Shown here piece after piece: positions 18,890-28,917 of a DNA stretch of 64,000 bases. The notes under the pieces were generated by a model that did no database searches, had not been told where the DNA came from, and saw only the letters and a list, made by a program, of their open reading frames with translations. How positions within the stretch are numbered: position 1 is the first letter of the stretch; every line of letters starts with the position of its first letter. The stretch covers positions 372,001 through 436,000 of the forward strand of contig NZ_JAAEHL010000002.1 of NCBI RefSeq assembly GCF_010614725.1. Direction: 5' to 3'. This stretch comes from Flavobacterium ajazii (GTDB lineage: Bacteria > Bacteroidota > Bacteroidia > Flavobacteriales > Flavobacteriaceae). Both the position numbers and the translations under genes were made by a program.

Positions 18890-19315
18890 TTATGCTTCGA
18901 AATCTCTAGCAACGACGAACTTAGTTTTTACTGGAAGTTTTTGAGCTGCAAGACGCAAAGCCTCTTTTGCAACTGACAATGGAACCCCTCCAACTTCAAA
19001 CATAATTCTTCCTGGTTTAACAACAGCAGCCCAATACTCAACTGCTCCTTTACCTTTACCCATACGTACTTCAAGAGGTTTCTTAGTAATAGGTTTGTCT
19101 GGGAAAATTTTAATCCATAATTGTCCTTCTCTCTTCATGTAACGAGTTGCAGCAATACGTGCAGCTTCGATTTGACGAGATGTCAAGAACATTCCATCTT
19201 CATGTACAGATTTAATACCAAACATTCCATTTGAAAGTTCATGCCCTCTTTGAGAGTTACCCTTCATTCTACCTTTTTGTACCTTACGGTATTTTGTTCT
19301 TTTAGGCTGTAACAT
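18890..19315 (-). CDS. rplP: Large ribosomal subunit protein L16
   Basis: 141 residues: [60 protein letters not shown] and [20 protein letters not shown]. It shapes the A-site tRNA elbow contact in the 50S subunit. Confidence 0.99.
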   Translation of the reverse strand: MLQPKRTKYRKVQKGRMKGNSQRGHELSNGMFGIKSVHEDGMFLTSRQIEAARIAATRYMKREGQLWIKIFPDKPITKKPLEVRMGKGKGAVEYWAAVVKPGRIMFEVGGVPLSVAKEALRLAAQKLPVKTKFVVARDFEA

Positions 19316-19334
19316 TTTTCTTTAGTTTAAAAAT

Positions 19335-20093
19335 TTACTTTCTTTTACGAGCGTCTGGTTTTCCACCCTTGTTAAAGTTAGATTTGCCTCTAGGAGCATC
19401 TCCACCTTTTCCACCACCTGTACCAGATTGTTTTTTGTCCATTCCAGCAAGTGGAGAAAGTTCTCTCTTACCGTAAACTTCACCTTTCATGATCCATACT
19501 TTAATACCCATTCTACCATAAGTAGTGTGAGCTTCAGCAAGAGCATAATCAATGTCAGCTCTGAAAGTTGATAGAGGAATTCTACCTTCTTTGAAACCTT
19601 CTGAACGCGCCATCTCTGCACCATTCAAACGACCAGAAATCAAAACTTTGATACCTTCAGCGTTCATACGCATAGAAGCAGCAATAGCCATTTTGATTGC
19701 ACGTCTGTAAGAAATACGGCTTTCGATTTGACGAGCGATGCTTGTAGCCACAAGATAAGCATCTAACTCAGGTCTTTTAATTTCAAAGATGTTGATTTGA
19801 ACCTCTTTGTCAGTAACTTTCTTAAGTTCTTCTTTCAACTTGTCTACCTCTTGTCCACCTTTTCCGATAATGATACCAGGTCTAGCAGTAGTGATAGTAA
19901 CGGTTACAAGTTTCAAAGTTCTCTCGATGATTACTTTTGATACACTAGCTTTTGATAAACGAGCGTGGATATACTTTCTGATTTTGTGATCTTCAGCTAA
20001 TTTATCGCCGTAATCATTTCCACCATACCAGTTTGAGTCCCATCCTCTGATGATACCAAGTCTATTTCCAATTGGATTTGTCTTTTGTCCCAT
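19335..20093 (-). CDS. rpsC: Small ribosomal subunit protein S3
   Basis: 252 residues. [20 protein letters not shown] opens it. The KH domain has [20 protein letters not shown], and the C-terminal domain includes [21 protein letters not shown] Gly/Lys-rich tail of about 30 residues (from [20 protein letters not shown]) makes it longer than E. coli S3 (233). It is part of the mRNA entry tunnel. Confidence 0.99.
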   Translation of the reverse strand: MGQKTNPIGNRLGIIRGWDSNWYGGNDYGDKLAEDHKIRKYIHARLSKASVSKVIIERTLKLVTVTITTARPGIIIGKGGQEVDKLKEELKKVTDKEVQINIFEIKRPELDAYLVATSIARQIESRISYRRAIKMAIAASMRMNAEGIKVLISGRLNGAEMARSEGFKEGRIPLSTFRADIDYALAEAHTTYGRMGIKVWIMKGEVYGKRELSPLAGMDKKQSGTGGGKGGDAPRGKSNFNKGGKPDARKRK

Positions 20094-20098
20094 GCTGC

Positions 20099-20512
20099 TT
20101 AAGAATTGCTTTGTGTGTTATTGATAGCTCCAAGCACGATTGTAACGTGGTTAGAACGTTTTCTTATTCTGTGTGCACGACCTTGTGGAGCTGGACGAAG
20201 TCTTTTTAACATCATTCCACCATCTACTCTGATCTCTTTAACAAATAATCCAGCTTCTTCTAAATTACCTTCACTATTTTTTTGCTCCCAGTTGTTGATT
20301 GCAGATAATAATAGTTTTTCTAATTTTCTTGAAGCTTCTTTAGAACTGAATCTTAAAATGTTAAGTGCTCTTTCTACCTTCTGACCTCTTACCAAGTCCG
20401 CTACTAAGCGCATTTTTCTAGGTGAAGTAGGGCAGTTATTCAATTTTGCGAAAGCGATAGACTTATTAGCCTCTTTTCTCGCATCTGCTGTTTCTCTTTT
20501 ACGAACTCCCAT
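20099..20512 (-). CDS. rplV: Large ribosomal subunit protein L22
   Basis: 137 residues: a basic N-terminal extension, then [24 protein letters not shown]-type core and the beta hairpin [20 protein letters not shown] that lines the exit tunnel. Five bp before rpsC and 8 bp after rpsS. Confidence 0.98.
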
Positions 20513-20520
20513 TGCTTCTT

Positions 20521-20799
20521 TTATTTTTTACCTTTATTTTTTGCTCCAGCATGACCTCTAAAAGATCTAGTTGGCGAAAATTCTCCTAATTTGTGACCTA
20601 CCATGTTTTCTGTTACGTAAACTGGTACAAATTGACGACCGTTATGAACTGCGATAGTTTGTCCAACGAAATCTGGTGTAATCATAGAAGCTCTAGACCA
20701 AGTCTTAACAACTGCATTTTTACCACTTTCTACGTTTTCTTGAACTTTCTTGTCTAATTTATAATGAACGAAAGGTCCTTTTTTTAATGAACGTGCCAT
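20521..20799 (-). CDS. rpsS: Small ribosomal subunit protein S19
   Basis: 92 residues: [60 protein letters not shown] and [15 protein letters not shown]. It sits in the head of the 30S subunit beside S13. Confidence 0.99.
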   Translation of the reverse strand: MARSLKKGPFVHYKLDKKVQENVESGKNAVVKTWSRASMITPDFVGQTIAVHNGRQFVPVYVTENMVGHKLGEFSPTRSFRGHAGAKNKGKK

Positions 20800-20805
20800 A
20801 TCTTA

Positions 20806-21630
20806 TTATTTCTTTCTACGTTCTACGATATACTTGTTACTCGGGTTTTTCTTAGAACGAGTTCTGTAACCTTTAGCTGGCAATCCTTTTCTTGAACGTG
20901 GATGCCCTCCAGAAGAACGTCCTTCACCACCTCCCATAGGGTGATCAACAGGGTTCATCGCTACTGGTCTAGTTCTAGGTCTTCTTCCTAACCATCTTGT
21001 TCTACCTGCTTTACCAGATACAACTAATTGGTGGTCAGAGTTAGAAACAGCTCCAATTGTAGCCGAACATGTTAACAAGATTAATCTTGTCTCACCTGAT
21101 GGCATTTTAATTGTCGCATATTTCCCGTCTCTTGCCATTAACTGAGCAAAAGTTCCAGCTGAACGAGCAATAACAGCTCCTTGTCCTGGACGTAACTCAA
21201 TACAAGATATAACAGTTCCAAGAGGAATTCTACTTAAAGGCAAAGTATTACCGATTTCAGGTTGAGACTCTGGCCCAGAAACTAATTTCTGACCAACTTT
21301 CAATCCGTTTTGTGCGATAATATAAGTTTTCTCTCCATCAGCATAAGCTAATAAAGCGATAAATGCAGTACGATTTGGATCGTATTCGATTGATTTCACT
21401 GTAGCTGGAATTCCATCTTTAGTTCTTTTGAAATCGATGATACGATATCTCTGCTTGTGACCACCACCCGTATAACGCATGGTCATCTTTCCTTGACTAT
21501 TTCTACCTCCTGAGTTTTTTATCGGCGCTATCAAAGAGCGTTCCGGCTTATCAGTTGTAATAGCGTCATAACCATTCACAACTCTAAATCGCTGACCCGG
21601 GGTAATAGGTTTTAATTTTCTTACTGACAT
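20806..21630 (-). CDS. rplB: Large ribosomal subunit protein L2
   Basis: 274 residues: [20 protein letters not shown], the OB/SH3 core ([20 protein letters not shown]), and the peptidyl-transferase-proximal segment [20 protein letters not shown] with the conserved His. Required for subunit association. Six bp after rpsS in the opposite map direction, 9 bp from rplW. Confidence 0.99.
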   Translation of the reverse strand: MSVRKLKPITPGQRFRVVNGYDAITTDKPERSLIAPIKNSGGRNSQGKMTMRYTGGGHKQRYRIIDFKRTKDGIPATVKSIEYDPNRTAFIALLAYADGEKTYIIAQNGLKVGQKLVSGPESQPEIGNTLPLSRIPLGTVISCIELRPGQGAVIARSAGTFAQLMARDGKYATIKMPSGETRLILLTCSATIGAVSNSDHQLVVSGKAGRTRWLGRRPRTRPVAMNPVDHPMGGGEGRSSGGHPRSRKGLPAKGYRTRSKKNPSNKYIVERRKK

Positions 21631-21639
21631 TTTTCTATC

Positions 21640-21930
21640 TTAGATATTGTTGTAAAAATCAATTGTTTCTCCTTCTTGTACTTGAACAATTGCTTTTTTG
21701 TATGCATTTGTCTTTCCACTGATTAAACCACTTTTAGTGTATTTAGTAGATCTATCTGGTCTCACATTCATTGTATTAACAGAAACGATAGTTACTCCAT
21801 AAGCAGCTTCAACAGCTTTCTTAATTTCAACTTTGTTTGCTTTTTTGTTAACAACGAATCCGAAGCGGTTTAGAACTTCACTTTCTTTGGTTACTTTTTC
21901 CGTTACTATAGGTCTGATAATGATGCTCAT
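21640..21930 (-). CDS. rplW: Large ribosomal subunit protein L23
   Basis: 96 residues: MSIIIRPIVTEKVTKESEVL, FVVNKKANKVEIKKAVEAAY, GVTIVSVNTMNVRPDRSTKY. It forms the chaperone and SRP docking point at the tunnel exit. Seven bp after rplD. Confidence 0.99.
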   Translation of the reverse strand: MSIIIRPIVTEKVTKESEVLNRFGFVVNKKANKVEIKKAVEAAYGVTIVSVNTMNVRPDRSTKYTKSGLISGKTNAYKKAIVQVQEGETIDFYNNI

Positions 21931-21937
21931 ATTCCTA

Positions 21938-22567
21938 TTATTTACTTAAATTTTCTTCAATTAACTCTAAAGAACCTTCCAAAAGCACTAAATTATTAGC
22001 GTTTAATATTGCGTAAGTGCTTAATTCTGAGCTAGTTACGACGTTTGAAGCCTTTAAATTACGTGACGACAAATATACATTTTTATTTGACTCGCCCAAT
22101 ACAAATAAAGATTTTTTATTCTCTAACCCTAAAGCTTTCAAAACGTTAATAAAATTTTTAGTGTTTGGTACTTCAAAATTAAAGTCTTCAAGAACTACAA
22201 TATTTGATTCTTTTGCTTTAATAGAGAAAGCCGATTTTCTAGCTAATCTCTTTAAACCTTTATTCAATTTGAATGAATAACTTCTAGGTCTTGGTCCGAA
22301 AACTGTTCCACCACCTTTAAACAAAGGATTCTTAACACTTCCTGCACGAGCAGTACCAGTTCCTTTTTGCTTTTTAATCTTACGCGTACTTCCAGTTACT
22401 TCAGCTCTTTCTTTAGCTTTGTGAGTACCTTGTCTTTGATTAGCAAGATATTGCTTAACATCAAGATATACAGCGTGATTGTTTGGCTCAATTGCGAATA
22501 CTGAATCAGAAAGTTGAACTTTTCTTCCAGTATCTTTTCCGTTGAAATCTAATACTTTTACTTCCAT
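21938..22567 (-). CDS. rplD: Large ribosomal subunit protein L4
   Basis: 209 residues from ATG 22567 ([20 protein letters not shown]). A longer in-frame start at 22612 lies inside rplC and is rejected: the chosen ATG overlaps the rplC TAA by one base (TAATG), a translational-coupling arrangement. Core motifs are [40 protein letters not shown] and [20 protein letters not shown]. In E. coli L4 also represses the S10 operon. Confidence 0.97.
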   Translation of the reverse strand: MEVKVLDFNGKDTGRKVQLSDSVFAIEPNNHAVYLDVKQYLANQRQGTHKAKERAEVTGSTRKIKKQKGTGTARAGSVKNPLFKGGGTVFGPRPRSYSFKLNKGLKRLARKSAFSIKAKESNIVVLEDFNFEVPNTKNFINVLKALGLENKKSLFVLGESNKNVYLSSRNLKASNVVTSSELSTYAILNANNLVLLEGSLELIEENLSK

Positions 22568-23184
22568 TACTTCTGAATGATTACATAAGAGTTTTTGTGA
22601 CCAGGAATACACCCTTTAACAACAAGTAGATTCTTTTCAGCAACTACTTTTAAAACTCTAAGGTTTTGAACTTTTACATTTTCTCCTCCCATTCTTCCAG
22701 CCATACGCATTCCTTTGAATACTCTAGATGGATAAGAAGAAGCTCCTACAGAACCTGGCGCTCTTAAACGGTTGTGCTGACCATGAGTAGCTTGTCCAAC
22801 CCCACCAAAACCGTGACGCTTAACAACACCTTGGAAACCTTTACCTTTAGACACACCTTGTACATCTACAAATTCTCCTTCTTCAAAAATAGTAACATCA
22901 ATAAGATCTCCTAATTTTTGTTCAGTTGCAAAATCTTGGAATTCAACGACTTTTTTCTTAGCAACAGTTCCAGCTTTTTTAAAGTGACCTAAAGCCGCTT
23001 TAGTAGAATGTTTCTCGTTTTTGTCATCGAAACCAAGTTGCAACGCTTCATACCCGTCAACCTCGTTGGTTCTGACTTGGGTAACAACGCATGGCCCAGC
23101 TTCGATTACTGTACAAGGAATGTTTTTCCCGTTTTCGTCGAAAATACTAGTCATGCCAATTTTCTTACCAATTAACCCAGACAT
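22567..23184 (-). CDS. rplC: Large ribosomal subunit protein L3
   Basis: 205 residues: [60 protein letters not shown] and [20 protein letters not shown]. Early 23S assembly protein reaching the peptidyl-transferase centre. It is the first gene of the S10 operon here, because rpsJ is in the str operon. A clear promoter lies about 70 bp upstream. Confidence 0.99.
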   Translation of the reverse strand: MSGLIGKKIGMTSIFDENGKNIPCTVIEAGPCVVTQVRTNEVDGYEALQLGFDDKNEKHSTKAALGHFKKAGTVAKKKVVEFQDFATEQKLGDLIDVTIFEEGEFVDVQGVSKGKGFQGVVKRHGFGGVGQATHGQHNRLRAPGSVGASSYPSRVFKGMRMAGRMGGENVKVQNLRVLKVVAEKNLLVVKGCIPGHKNSYVIIQK

Positions 23185-23253
23185 AAATATTAATTATTAA
23201 TTACTAAAATTCCCTTCAATTTGAAAATAACAGAAATTTCCAAACAGGGAGTG

Positions 23254-23284
23254 CAAAAGTAGACATTAAAATTGAATAAACCAA
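23254..23284 (-). promoter_or_regulatory. S10-operon promoter (before rplC)
   Basis: Minus strand: TTG (23284-23282), 20-nt spacer, TACTTTTG (23261-23254). This gives a leader of about 65 nt before rplC. It is the main candidate promoter for the 28-gene supercluster rplC to rplQ. Confidence 0.8.
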
Positions 23285-23529
23285 ACGGTTACAAAAATTA
23301 AATCGCTCATTATCAAAATCCAAGCATCAAAACAACACCAAAACAGGTTTCTTTTACTCAAAAACACAAATCAAACTTTTCCACCAAAACCAATATCACA
23401 CTTAACAATTATTTAAAAAATTCACAACATAAAACCGTCGCACATCCTTAAAACAAAGACATTTACGTCTTTTACCAAATTTTACAACTGCAAAAATATT
23501 ATATCAAAAAACAACTATTTAACAACAAC
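23281..23529. other. Gene-free spacer with strong strand asymmetry (G-poor on +)
   Basis: No gene is seen between rplC and rpsJ (23185-23578). In 23281-23520 I count 56 C and 11 G on the plus strand, a 5:1 bias, so the minus strand is G+T rich. It lies between the str-operon terminator and the S10-operon promoter, and is probably not transcribed by either. Confidence 0.6.
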
Positions 23530-23557
23530 AAAAGCGAGACACTCCTGTCTCGCTTTT
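23530..23557 (-). terminator. Terminator of the str operon (after rpsJ)
   Basis: AAAAGCGAGAC (23530-23540) and GTCTCGCTTTT (23547-23557) form a perfect 11-bp stem with a 6-nt loop, 21 nt after the rpsJ stop. The tail is TTTTGTTGTT on the minus strand. Confidence 0.88.
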
Positions 23558-23578
23558 TATATAAAAAAATATAAAAAA

Positions 23579-23884
23579 TTATACTTTTATCTCTACTTCA
23601 ACACCACTTGGCAGTTCAAGTTTCATTAAAGCATCAATTGTTTTAGACGAAGATGAATAAATATCAATCAATCTCTTGTATGACATTACTTCAAATTGCT
23701 CTCTCGCTTTTTTATTAACGTGCGGAGAACGCAATACAGTGAAAAGTTTTTTGTGAGTTGGCAACGGAATTGGACCTGTCACAACTGCTCCAGTAGTTTT
23801 TACTGTTTTCACGATCTTTTCAGCAGATTTATCTACTAACATATGATCGTAAGATTTTAGTTTTATTCTGATTTTTTGACTCAT
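23579..23884 (-). CDS. rpsJ: Small ribosomal subunit protein S10
   Basis: 101 residues: [60 protein letters not shown]. It is a 30S head protein and also the NusE transcription antitermination partner. It is the last gene of the str operon, 10 bp after fusA and cut off from rplC by a terminator. Confidence 0.99.
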
Positions 23885-23894
23885 TTTCTTAAAA

Positions 23895-26051
23895 TTAAGC
23901 GTTACCTTTTGCTTTTTTGATTACCTCTTCTGAAATATTAGAAGGTGTTTCTGCATAGTGAGAAAACTCCATTGTTGAAGTCGCTCTACCAGAAGATAAT
24001 GTTCTTAATGTAGTTACATAACCAAACATTTCTGATAAAGGCACATCAGCTTTAATAGTTTTAGCACCATTTCTATCACCCATGTCATTAACCTGACCTC
24101 TACGACGGTTCAAGTCACCTACGATATCACCCATATTTTCTTCTGGAGTAATAACTTCGATTTTCATGATTGGCTCAAGAATAACAGCTCCAGCAGCACG
24201 TCCTGATTCTTTATACCCCATTCTTGCAGCTAATTCAAAAGAAAGTGCATCAGAATCCACAGGATGGAAAGATCCGTCTAATAAAGTTACTTTCAAACTA
24301 TCAACAGCATATCCAGCCAATGGACCTGTTTTCATAGCCTCACGGAAACCTTTTTCAACAGCAGGGATATATTCTTTAGGAACGTTACCACCTTTTACCT
24401 CATTAACAAACTGTAATCCTACAGGAACTTTACCATCAACTTCATCAGCAGGCTCGATTCTAAATACGATATCACCGAATTTACCACGACCTCCAGATTG
24501 TTTTTTGTAAGTTTCTCTATGTTGAGCAGATTTAGTAAACGCCTCTTTATACTCTACTTGTGGCTCACCTTGATTAACCTCTACTTTAAACTCACGTTTC
24601 ATACGATCAACTAAGATATCCAAGTGAAGCTCACCCATACCAGAAATAATAGTTTGACCTGAAGCCTCATCAGTTCTTACAGTAAACGTTGGATCTTCTT
24701 CAGCTAATTTAGCTAAAGCCATACCCATTTTATCAACGTCAGCTTTAGTTTTAGGCTCGATAGCAATACCAATTACCGGCTCTGGGAATTTCATAGACTC
24801 CAAAATAATTGGATTCTTTTCATCACAAAGTGTATCTCCAGTTTTGATATCTTTAAATCCTACAGCAGCTCCAATATCTCCAGCCTCAATATATTCGATT
24901 GGATTTTGTTTGTTAGCGTGCATTTGGTAAATACGAGAAATTCTCTCTTTGTTACCAGAACGAGTATTTAAAACATAAGAACCAGCATCCAAACGTCCAG
25001 AGTAAGCACGGAAGAAAGCTAAACGACCTACGAATGGGTCAGTAGCAATTTTAAATGCTAAAGCAGCAAATGGCTCTTTTACATCTGGGCGACGTAAGAT
25101 TTTAGTTTGATCTTCTTCTAACAATTCAGCATCATCAGGATGAATTCCTTCGATACCTTCTTTATCTAATGGAGATGGCAAATACTTACAAACAGCATCT
25201 AACATGAATTGAACTCCTTTGTTTTTGAAAGAAGAACCAGCAAGCATAGGAATGATTGCCATATCAATAGTAGCCGCTCTTAATGCATTGTTGATTTCTT
25301 CCTCTGTAATAGAGTTTTCATCTTCCATGTATTTATCTAAAAGATTTTCATCATAAGTTGCAATCTCTTCGATAAGGATAGAACGGTAGTGTTTTACATC
25401 ATCAACCATATCAGCTGGGATATCAACAATATCAAAAGTAGCTCCTTGAGTTTCATCATGCCATACAATAGCTTGATTTTTCACTAAGTCAACAATACCT
25501 TTAAAATCTGCTTCATCACCAATAGGCAAAGTAATTGCAACCGCATTCGATTTCAACATATCTTTAACCTGTCCGCATACAGCTAAAAAGTTAGCACCTT
25601 GACGATCCATTTTGTTTACGAATCCCATACGAGGAACTCTATATTGATCAGCAAGTCTCCAGTTAGTTTCTGATTGAGGCTCAACACCATCAACAGCACT
25701 AAACAAGAAAACCAAACCATCAAGTACACGTAAAGAACGGTTTACCTCTACAGTAAAGTCAACGTGTCCAGGAGTATCAATAATATTAAAGTGGTAAGGC
25801 AATGATTCTGGAAGAACTTTACCTTGCTCTGTTGGAAAATTCCAAGTACAAGTCGTAGCCGCAGAAGTAATTGTAATACCTCTTTCTTGCTCTTGCGCCA
25901 TCCAGTCCATTGTTGCAGCACCATCGTGTACCTCACCAATTTTGTGTGATTTTCCAGTGTAAAAAAGAATACGCTCAGTTGTTGTTGTTTTACCAGCATC
26001 AATGTGAGCAGCGATCCCGATATTTCTTGTATATTTTAAATCTCTAGCCAT
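23895..26051 (-). CDS. fusA: Translation elongation factor G
   Basis: 718 residues. The G domain has G1 AHIDAGKTT (15-23), G3 DTPGHVDF and G4 [10 protein letters not shown]. Domains II to V follow ([80 protein letters not shown]). It drives ribosome translocation with GTP. The N-terminus [20 protein letters not shown] is typical of canonical EF-G rather than the spdEFG2-type paralogues. Eleven bp after rpsG, 10 bp before rpsJ. Confidence 0.99.
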   Translation of the reverse strand: MARDLKYTRNIGIAAHIDAGKTTTTERILFYTGKSHKIGEVHDGAATMDWMAQEQERGITITSAATTCTWNFPTEQGKVLPESLPYHFNIIDTPGHVDFTVEVNRSLRVLDGLVFLFSAVDGVEPQSETNWRLADQYRVPRMGFVNKMDRQGANFLAVCGQVKDMLKSNAVAITLPIGDEADFKGIVDLVKNQAIVWHDETQGATFDIVDIPADMVDDVKHYRSILIEEIATYDENLLDKYMEDENSITEEEINNALRAATIDMAIIPMLAGSSFKNKGVQFMLDAVCKYLPSPLDKEGIEGIHPDDAELLEEDQTKILRRPDVKEPFAALAFKIATDPFVGRLAFFRAYSGRLDAGSYVLNTRSGNKERISRIYQMHANKQNPIEYIEAGDIGAAVGFKDIKTGDTLCDEKNPIILESMKFPEPVIGIAIEPKTKADVDKMGMALAKLAEEDPTFTVRTDEASGQTIISGMGELHLDILVDRMKREFKVEVNQGEPQVEYKEAFTKSAQHRETYKKQSGGRGKFGDIVFRIEPADEVDGKVPVGLQFVNEVKGGNVPKEYIPAVEKGFREAMKTGPLAGYAVDSLKVTLLDGSFHPVDSDALSFELAARMGYKESGRAAGAVILEPIMKIEVITPEENMGDIVGDLNRRRGQVNDMGDRNGAKTIKADVPLSEMFGYVTTLRTLSSGRATSTMEFSHYAETPSNISEEVIKKAKGNA

Positions 26052-26062
26052 TTCTTTACGAA

Positions 26063-26539
26063 TTAAAATCTAAAGTGAGAGAATGCTTTATTAGCTTCTG
26101 CCATTTTGTGAGTATCCATTCTTTTCTTAACTGCAGCACCTTCTTCTTTAGCCGCAGCTAAACACTCAGAAGCTAAACGCTGTGCCATAGATTTTTCATT
26201 TCTTCTTCTTGAATAAAGTATTAACCACTTCATTGCCATAGAAATTTTTCTGTCTGGACGAATTTGCATTGGGATTTGAAATGTAGCTCCACCAACTCTA
26301 CGACTACGTACTTCTACGTGAGGCATAACGTTTGTTAAAGCATCTTTCCAGATCTCTAATGAAGTTTTCTCATCATTTTGCTTTTTAGTTTCGATGATAT
26401 CAATAGCATCATAAAATACTTTAAAAGCTGTAGATTTCTTACCATCCCACATTAAGTTGTTCACAAAACGTGTTACTAATTGGTCATTAAACCTTGGATC
26501 CGGTAAAAGTGGTCTTTTCTTTGCCGCTCTTTTTCTCAT
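26063..26539 (-). CDS. rpsG: Small ribosomal subunit protein S7
   Basis: 158 residues: [60 protein letters not shown] and [20 protein letters not shown]. Organises the 30S head and is the str-operon repressor in E. coli. Twenty-four bp after rpsL. Confidence 0.99.
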   Translation of the reverse strand: MRKRAAKKRPLLPDPRFNDQLVTRFVNNLMWDGKKSTAFKVFYDAIDIIETKKQNDEKTSLEIWKDALTNVMPHVEVRSRRVGGATFQIPMQIRPDRKISMAMKWLILYSRRRNEKSMAQRLASECLAAAKEEGAAVKKRMDTHKMAEANKAFSHFRF

Positions 26540-26563
26540 GTCTTTTTCTTAAAAGTTTTTAAA

Positions 26564-26947
26564 TTACTTTTTTGCTTCTTTTGGGCGTTTAGCACCGTAC
26601 TTAGATCTTCTTTGCGTTCTTCCTGCAACACCTGACGTATCAAGCGCTCCACGAACGATGTGATATCTAACACCTGGTAAATCTTTTACCCTTCCACCTC
26701 GCACTAATACTATCGAGTGCTCTTGTAGATTGTGTCCTTCTCCTGGGATGTAAGCATTCACCTCATTACCATTTGTCAAACGTACACGCGCAACTTTACG
26801 CATTGCAGAGTTTGGTTTTTTTGGTGTAGTAGTGTAAACACGCGTACAAACCCCTCTTCTTTGAGGACAAGAATCTAAAGCAACCGATTTACTCTTCTTA
26901 GTGATCTGAGTTCTTCCTGTTCTTACTAATTGTTGAATTGTTGGCAT
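26564..26947 (-). CDS. rpsL: Small ribosomal subunit protein S12
   Basis: 127 residues: [60 protein letters not shown]. The lysines that are replaced in streptomycin-resistant mutants (K43/K44 region and K88) have the ordinary wild-type residues. First gene of the str operon, with a strong promoter about 53 bp upstream. Confidence 0.99.
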
Positions 26948-26981
26948 AATTAATACTAAAAATTATTATGTTTATTAAATT

Positions 26982-26996
26982 CCCGCTTTTTACGGG
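26982..26996 (-). promoter_or_regulatory. Short hairpin at the 5' end of the str mRNA
   Basis: CCCG (26982-26985) and CGGG (26993-26996) can pair around 7 nt, starting at or next to the predicted +1. Only four base pairs, so support is weak. Confidence 0.25.
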
Positions 26997-27000
26997 GTTG

Positions 27001-27030
27001 CAAATGTATAAAATAAATTCCAGTATACAA
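27001..27030 (-). promoter_or_regulatory. str-operon promoter (before rpsL)
   Basis: Minus strand: TTG (27030-27028), 19-nt spacer, TACATTTG (27008-27001). Both elements match the Bacteroidota consensus, and the leader would be about 50 nt. Confidence 0.8.
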
Positions 27031-27069
27031 ACGTTAAATCATTAATTTTCAACAACATTATTTATCCTT

Positions 27070-28833
27070 ATGATTTTCAAAACAATCTACAGATATTTGC
27101 AGCACTTTAAACAAACGAAACAATTACTTTTGAAACAACTGTTTACAATATTTCTTTTTTACTCCATAAGCTATTCTACTTATGCCCAATTTTTTAATTT
27201 AAAAATACAAGGCACAAATAAAACCGAAAATGCGATTATAGACTCTTTAAATTATATCCAAAAACACTCAAACATTAAATCTCTAACAACGGAAGCAACC
27301 AACACCATAGAAAAACTTAACAAGAAAGGATATTTAGACATTAAAACACTCGAAAACAACAAAACAAACGACTCTACTTACTACTACAAACTATCCCTTG
27401 AAAACAAAATAAAATACACCTATATATATATAGGTAGAAATCATTCTTTTTTAAAAAATTCAGAAACACAAAAAGACACTGTAATTATACCATATGAAGA
27501 GACCGAAAATTACCTAAACCAAAAAATTATTGACGCAGAAAAACAAGGCTTCCCATTAAGTAAAATAAAACTAGAAAATATCCGAAGAAAGAATTTAATA
27601 ATTTATGCTAATTTATTTTTAGATTCTGAAAAAAAACGCAACCTAAATTCCATTATAATAAATTACACAAACAACAATCGCAAAGATTATTTTCCTAAAG
27701 GACACCTAAAACAACTAAACAAAAAATACGTCAACAAAACATTTAATCAAAAAATAATAAAAGAACTTTATGACGACATCAATAATTTCGGATTTGTAAA
27801 TCAGTCAAAATATCCGGAAATATTATTCACAAATGACTCCACAAAAGTTTATGTTTATCTTGAAAAAAGAAAAGCAAACAACTTCGATGGTTACATTGGT
27901 TTTTCAAATGATGAAGACAAAAAAATTAACCTAAACGGATATCTGGACATAACGTTACAGAACATTCTTCTGGCCGGCGAACAATTTTCATTGTACTGGA
28001 AAAGCGATGGAAACCAACAAAAAACATTCAATACAAAACTAGAAATCCCTTATATCTTCAAATCCCCCTTAGGAATCAAAGCTCAACTGAATATTTTCAA
28101 GCAAGACAGCACATTCCAAAACACAAAAACAGCAATCGATTTAGGATATTATCTAAACTACAACACTAAATTATACATAGGATACCAATCAACCGAATCC
28201 AGTGATATACAAAACGCAAACAACACAAGCATAAGCGACTTCAAAAACTCTTTCACTACTTCTACATTTGATTACACAAAAACCGACCCTCTTAATAATT
28301 TGTTATCAAAAAAGGCAAATATTAACTTATTATTTGCTTTTGGAAAAAGAAATACCAATAACCAATCCGAAACAGCTGCCTCCAGCAGACAATTTTATAC
28401 CAACCTAAACTTTTCGTACAACTTCGAACTCAATCAAAAGAATTTCATTAACATAAATTCACAGAATTTTTATCTTTCAAGCAAAACCTATCTTGTAAAC
28501 GAATTGTTCCGTTTTGGAGGAATAAATTCAATTCGAGGTTTTCTGGAAAATAGCCTCCAGGCAAATCTATTTTCATCAATTCTTACAGAATACCGATATG
28601 TGGTTTCAAAAAATCTATATATAAATTCAATTCTTGATTATGGAATTTACCAAGACTTAACAAGAACTGAAAACAAAACCAAAATCAACAAATTAACAGG
28701 AATTGGAGCTGGTACAACAATACAAACAGTAAACGGATTATTAAAGATTAACCTTACAAACAGCATTAGTAATGACCAAAATTTAAAATTATATAACACT
28801 ATCATAAACATATGTTATAATGTTAAATTTTGA
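27070..28833 (+). CDS. Omp85/BamA-like outer membrane protein
   Basis: 587 residues. A long N-terminus leads to a signal sequence (LFTIFLFYSISYSTYAQ, cleavage near residue 39). A POTRA-like region follows (LKIQGTNKTENAIIDSLN), and then a beta-barrel region. The barrel has the Omp85 hallmark FRFGGINSIRGF at residues 480-491, with R489 in the IRGF loop, and ends in Phe. Omp85 proteins insert or transport outer-membrane proteins or lipids; with this divergent N-terminus the role is unclear. Codon content is very rich in Asn, Lys, Ile and Thr, and the coding strand is G-poor. It is transcribed away from the str operon; SusC starts 84 bp later. Confidence 0.7.
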   Translation: MIFKTIYRYLQHFKQTKQLLLKQLFTIFLFYSISYSTYAQFFNLKIQGTNKTENAIIDSLNYIQKHSNIKSLTTEATNTIEKLNKKGYLDIKTLENNKTNDSTYYYKLSLENKIKYTYIYIGRNHSFLKNSETQKDTVIIPYEETENYLNQKIIDAEKQGFPLSKIKLENIRRKNLIIYANLFLDSEKKRNLNSIIINYTNNNRKDYFPKGHLKQLNKKYVNKTFNQKIIKELYDDINNFGFVNQSKYPEILFTNDSTKVYVYLEKRKANNFDGYIGFSNDEDKKINLNGYLDITLQNILLAGEQFSLYWKSDGNQQKTFNTKLEIPYIFKSPLGIKAQLNIFKQDSTFQNTKTAIDLGYYLNYNTKLYIGYQSTESSDIQNANNTSISDFKNSFTTSTFDYTKTDPLNNLLSKKANINLLFAFGKRNTNNQSETAASSRQFYTNLNFSYNFELNQKNFININSQNFYLSSKTYLVNELFRFGGINSIRGFLENSLQANLFSSILTEYRYVVSKNLYINSILDYGIYQDLTRTENKTKINKLTGIGAGTTIQTVNGLLKINLTNSISNDQNLKLYNTIINICYNVKF

Positions 28834-28917
28834 TGTTTACCGAAAAAACATTTTTATTTATTAGGATAGTTAACAAATTATTAAGAGTTTTGCGATACTA
28901 ATTCAAAATATTTAAAA

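Noticed and set aside
22568..22612. 15-residue N-terminal extension of L4
   Set aside because: Lies inside the rplC coding end; the TAATG overlap start at 22567 matches the L4 family.
25748..26002. 84-codon minus-strand frame within fusA
   Set aside because: Shifted frame of the EF-G G domain; no start context or family match.
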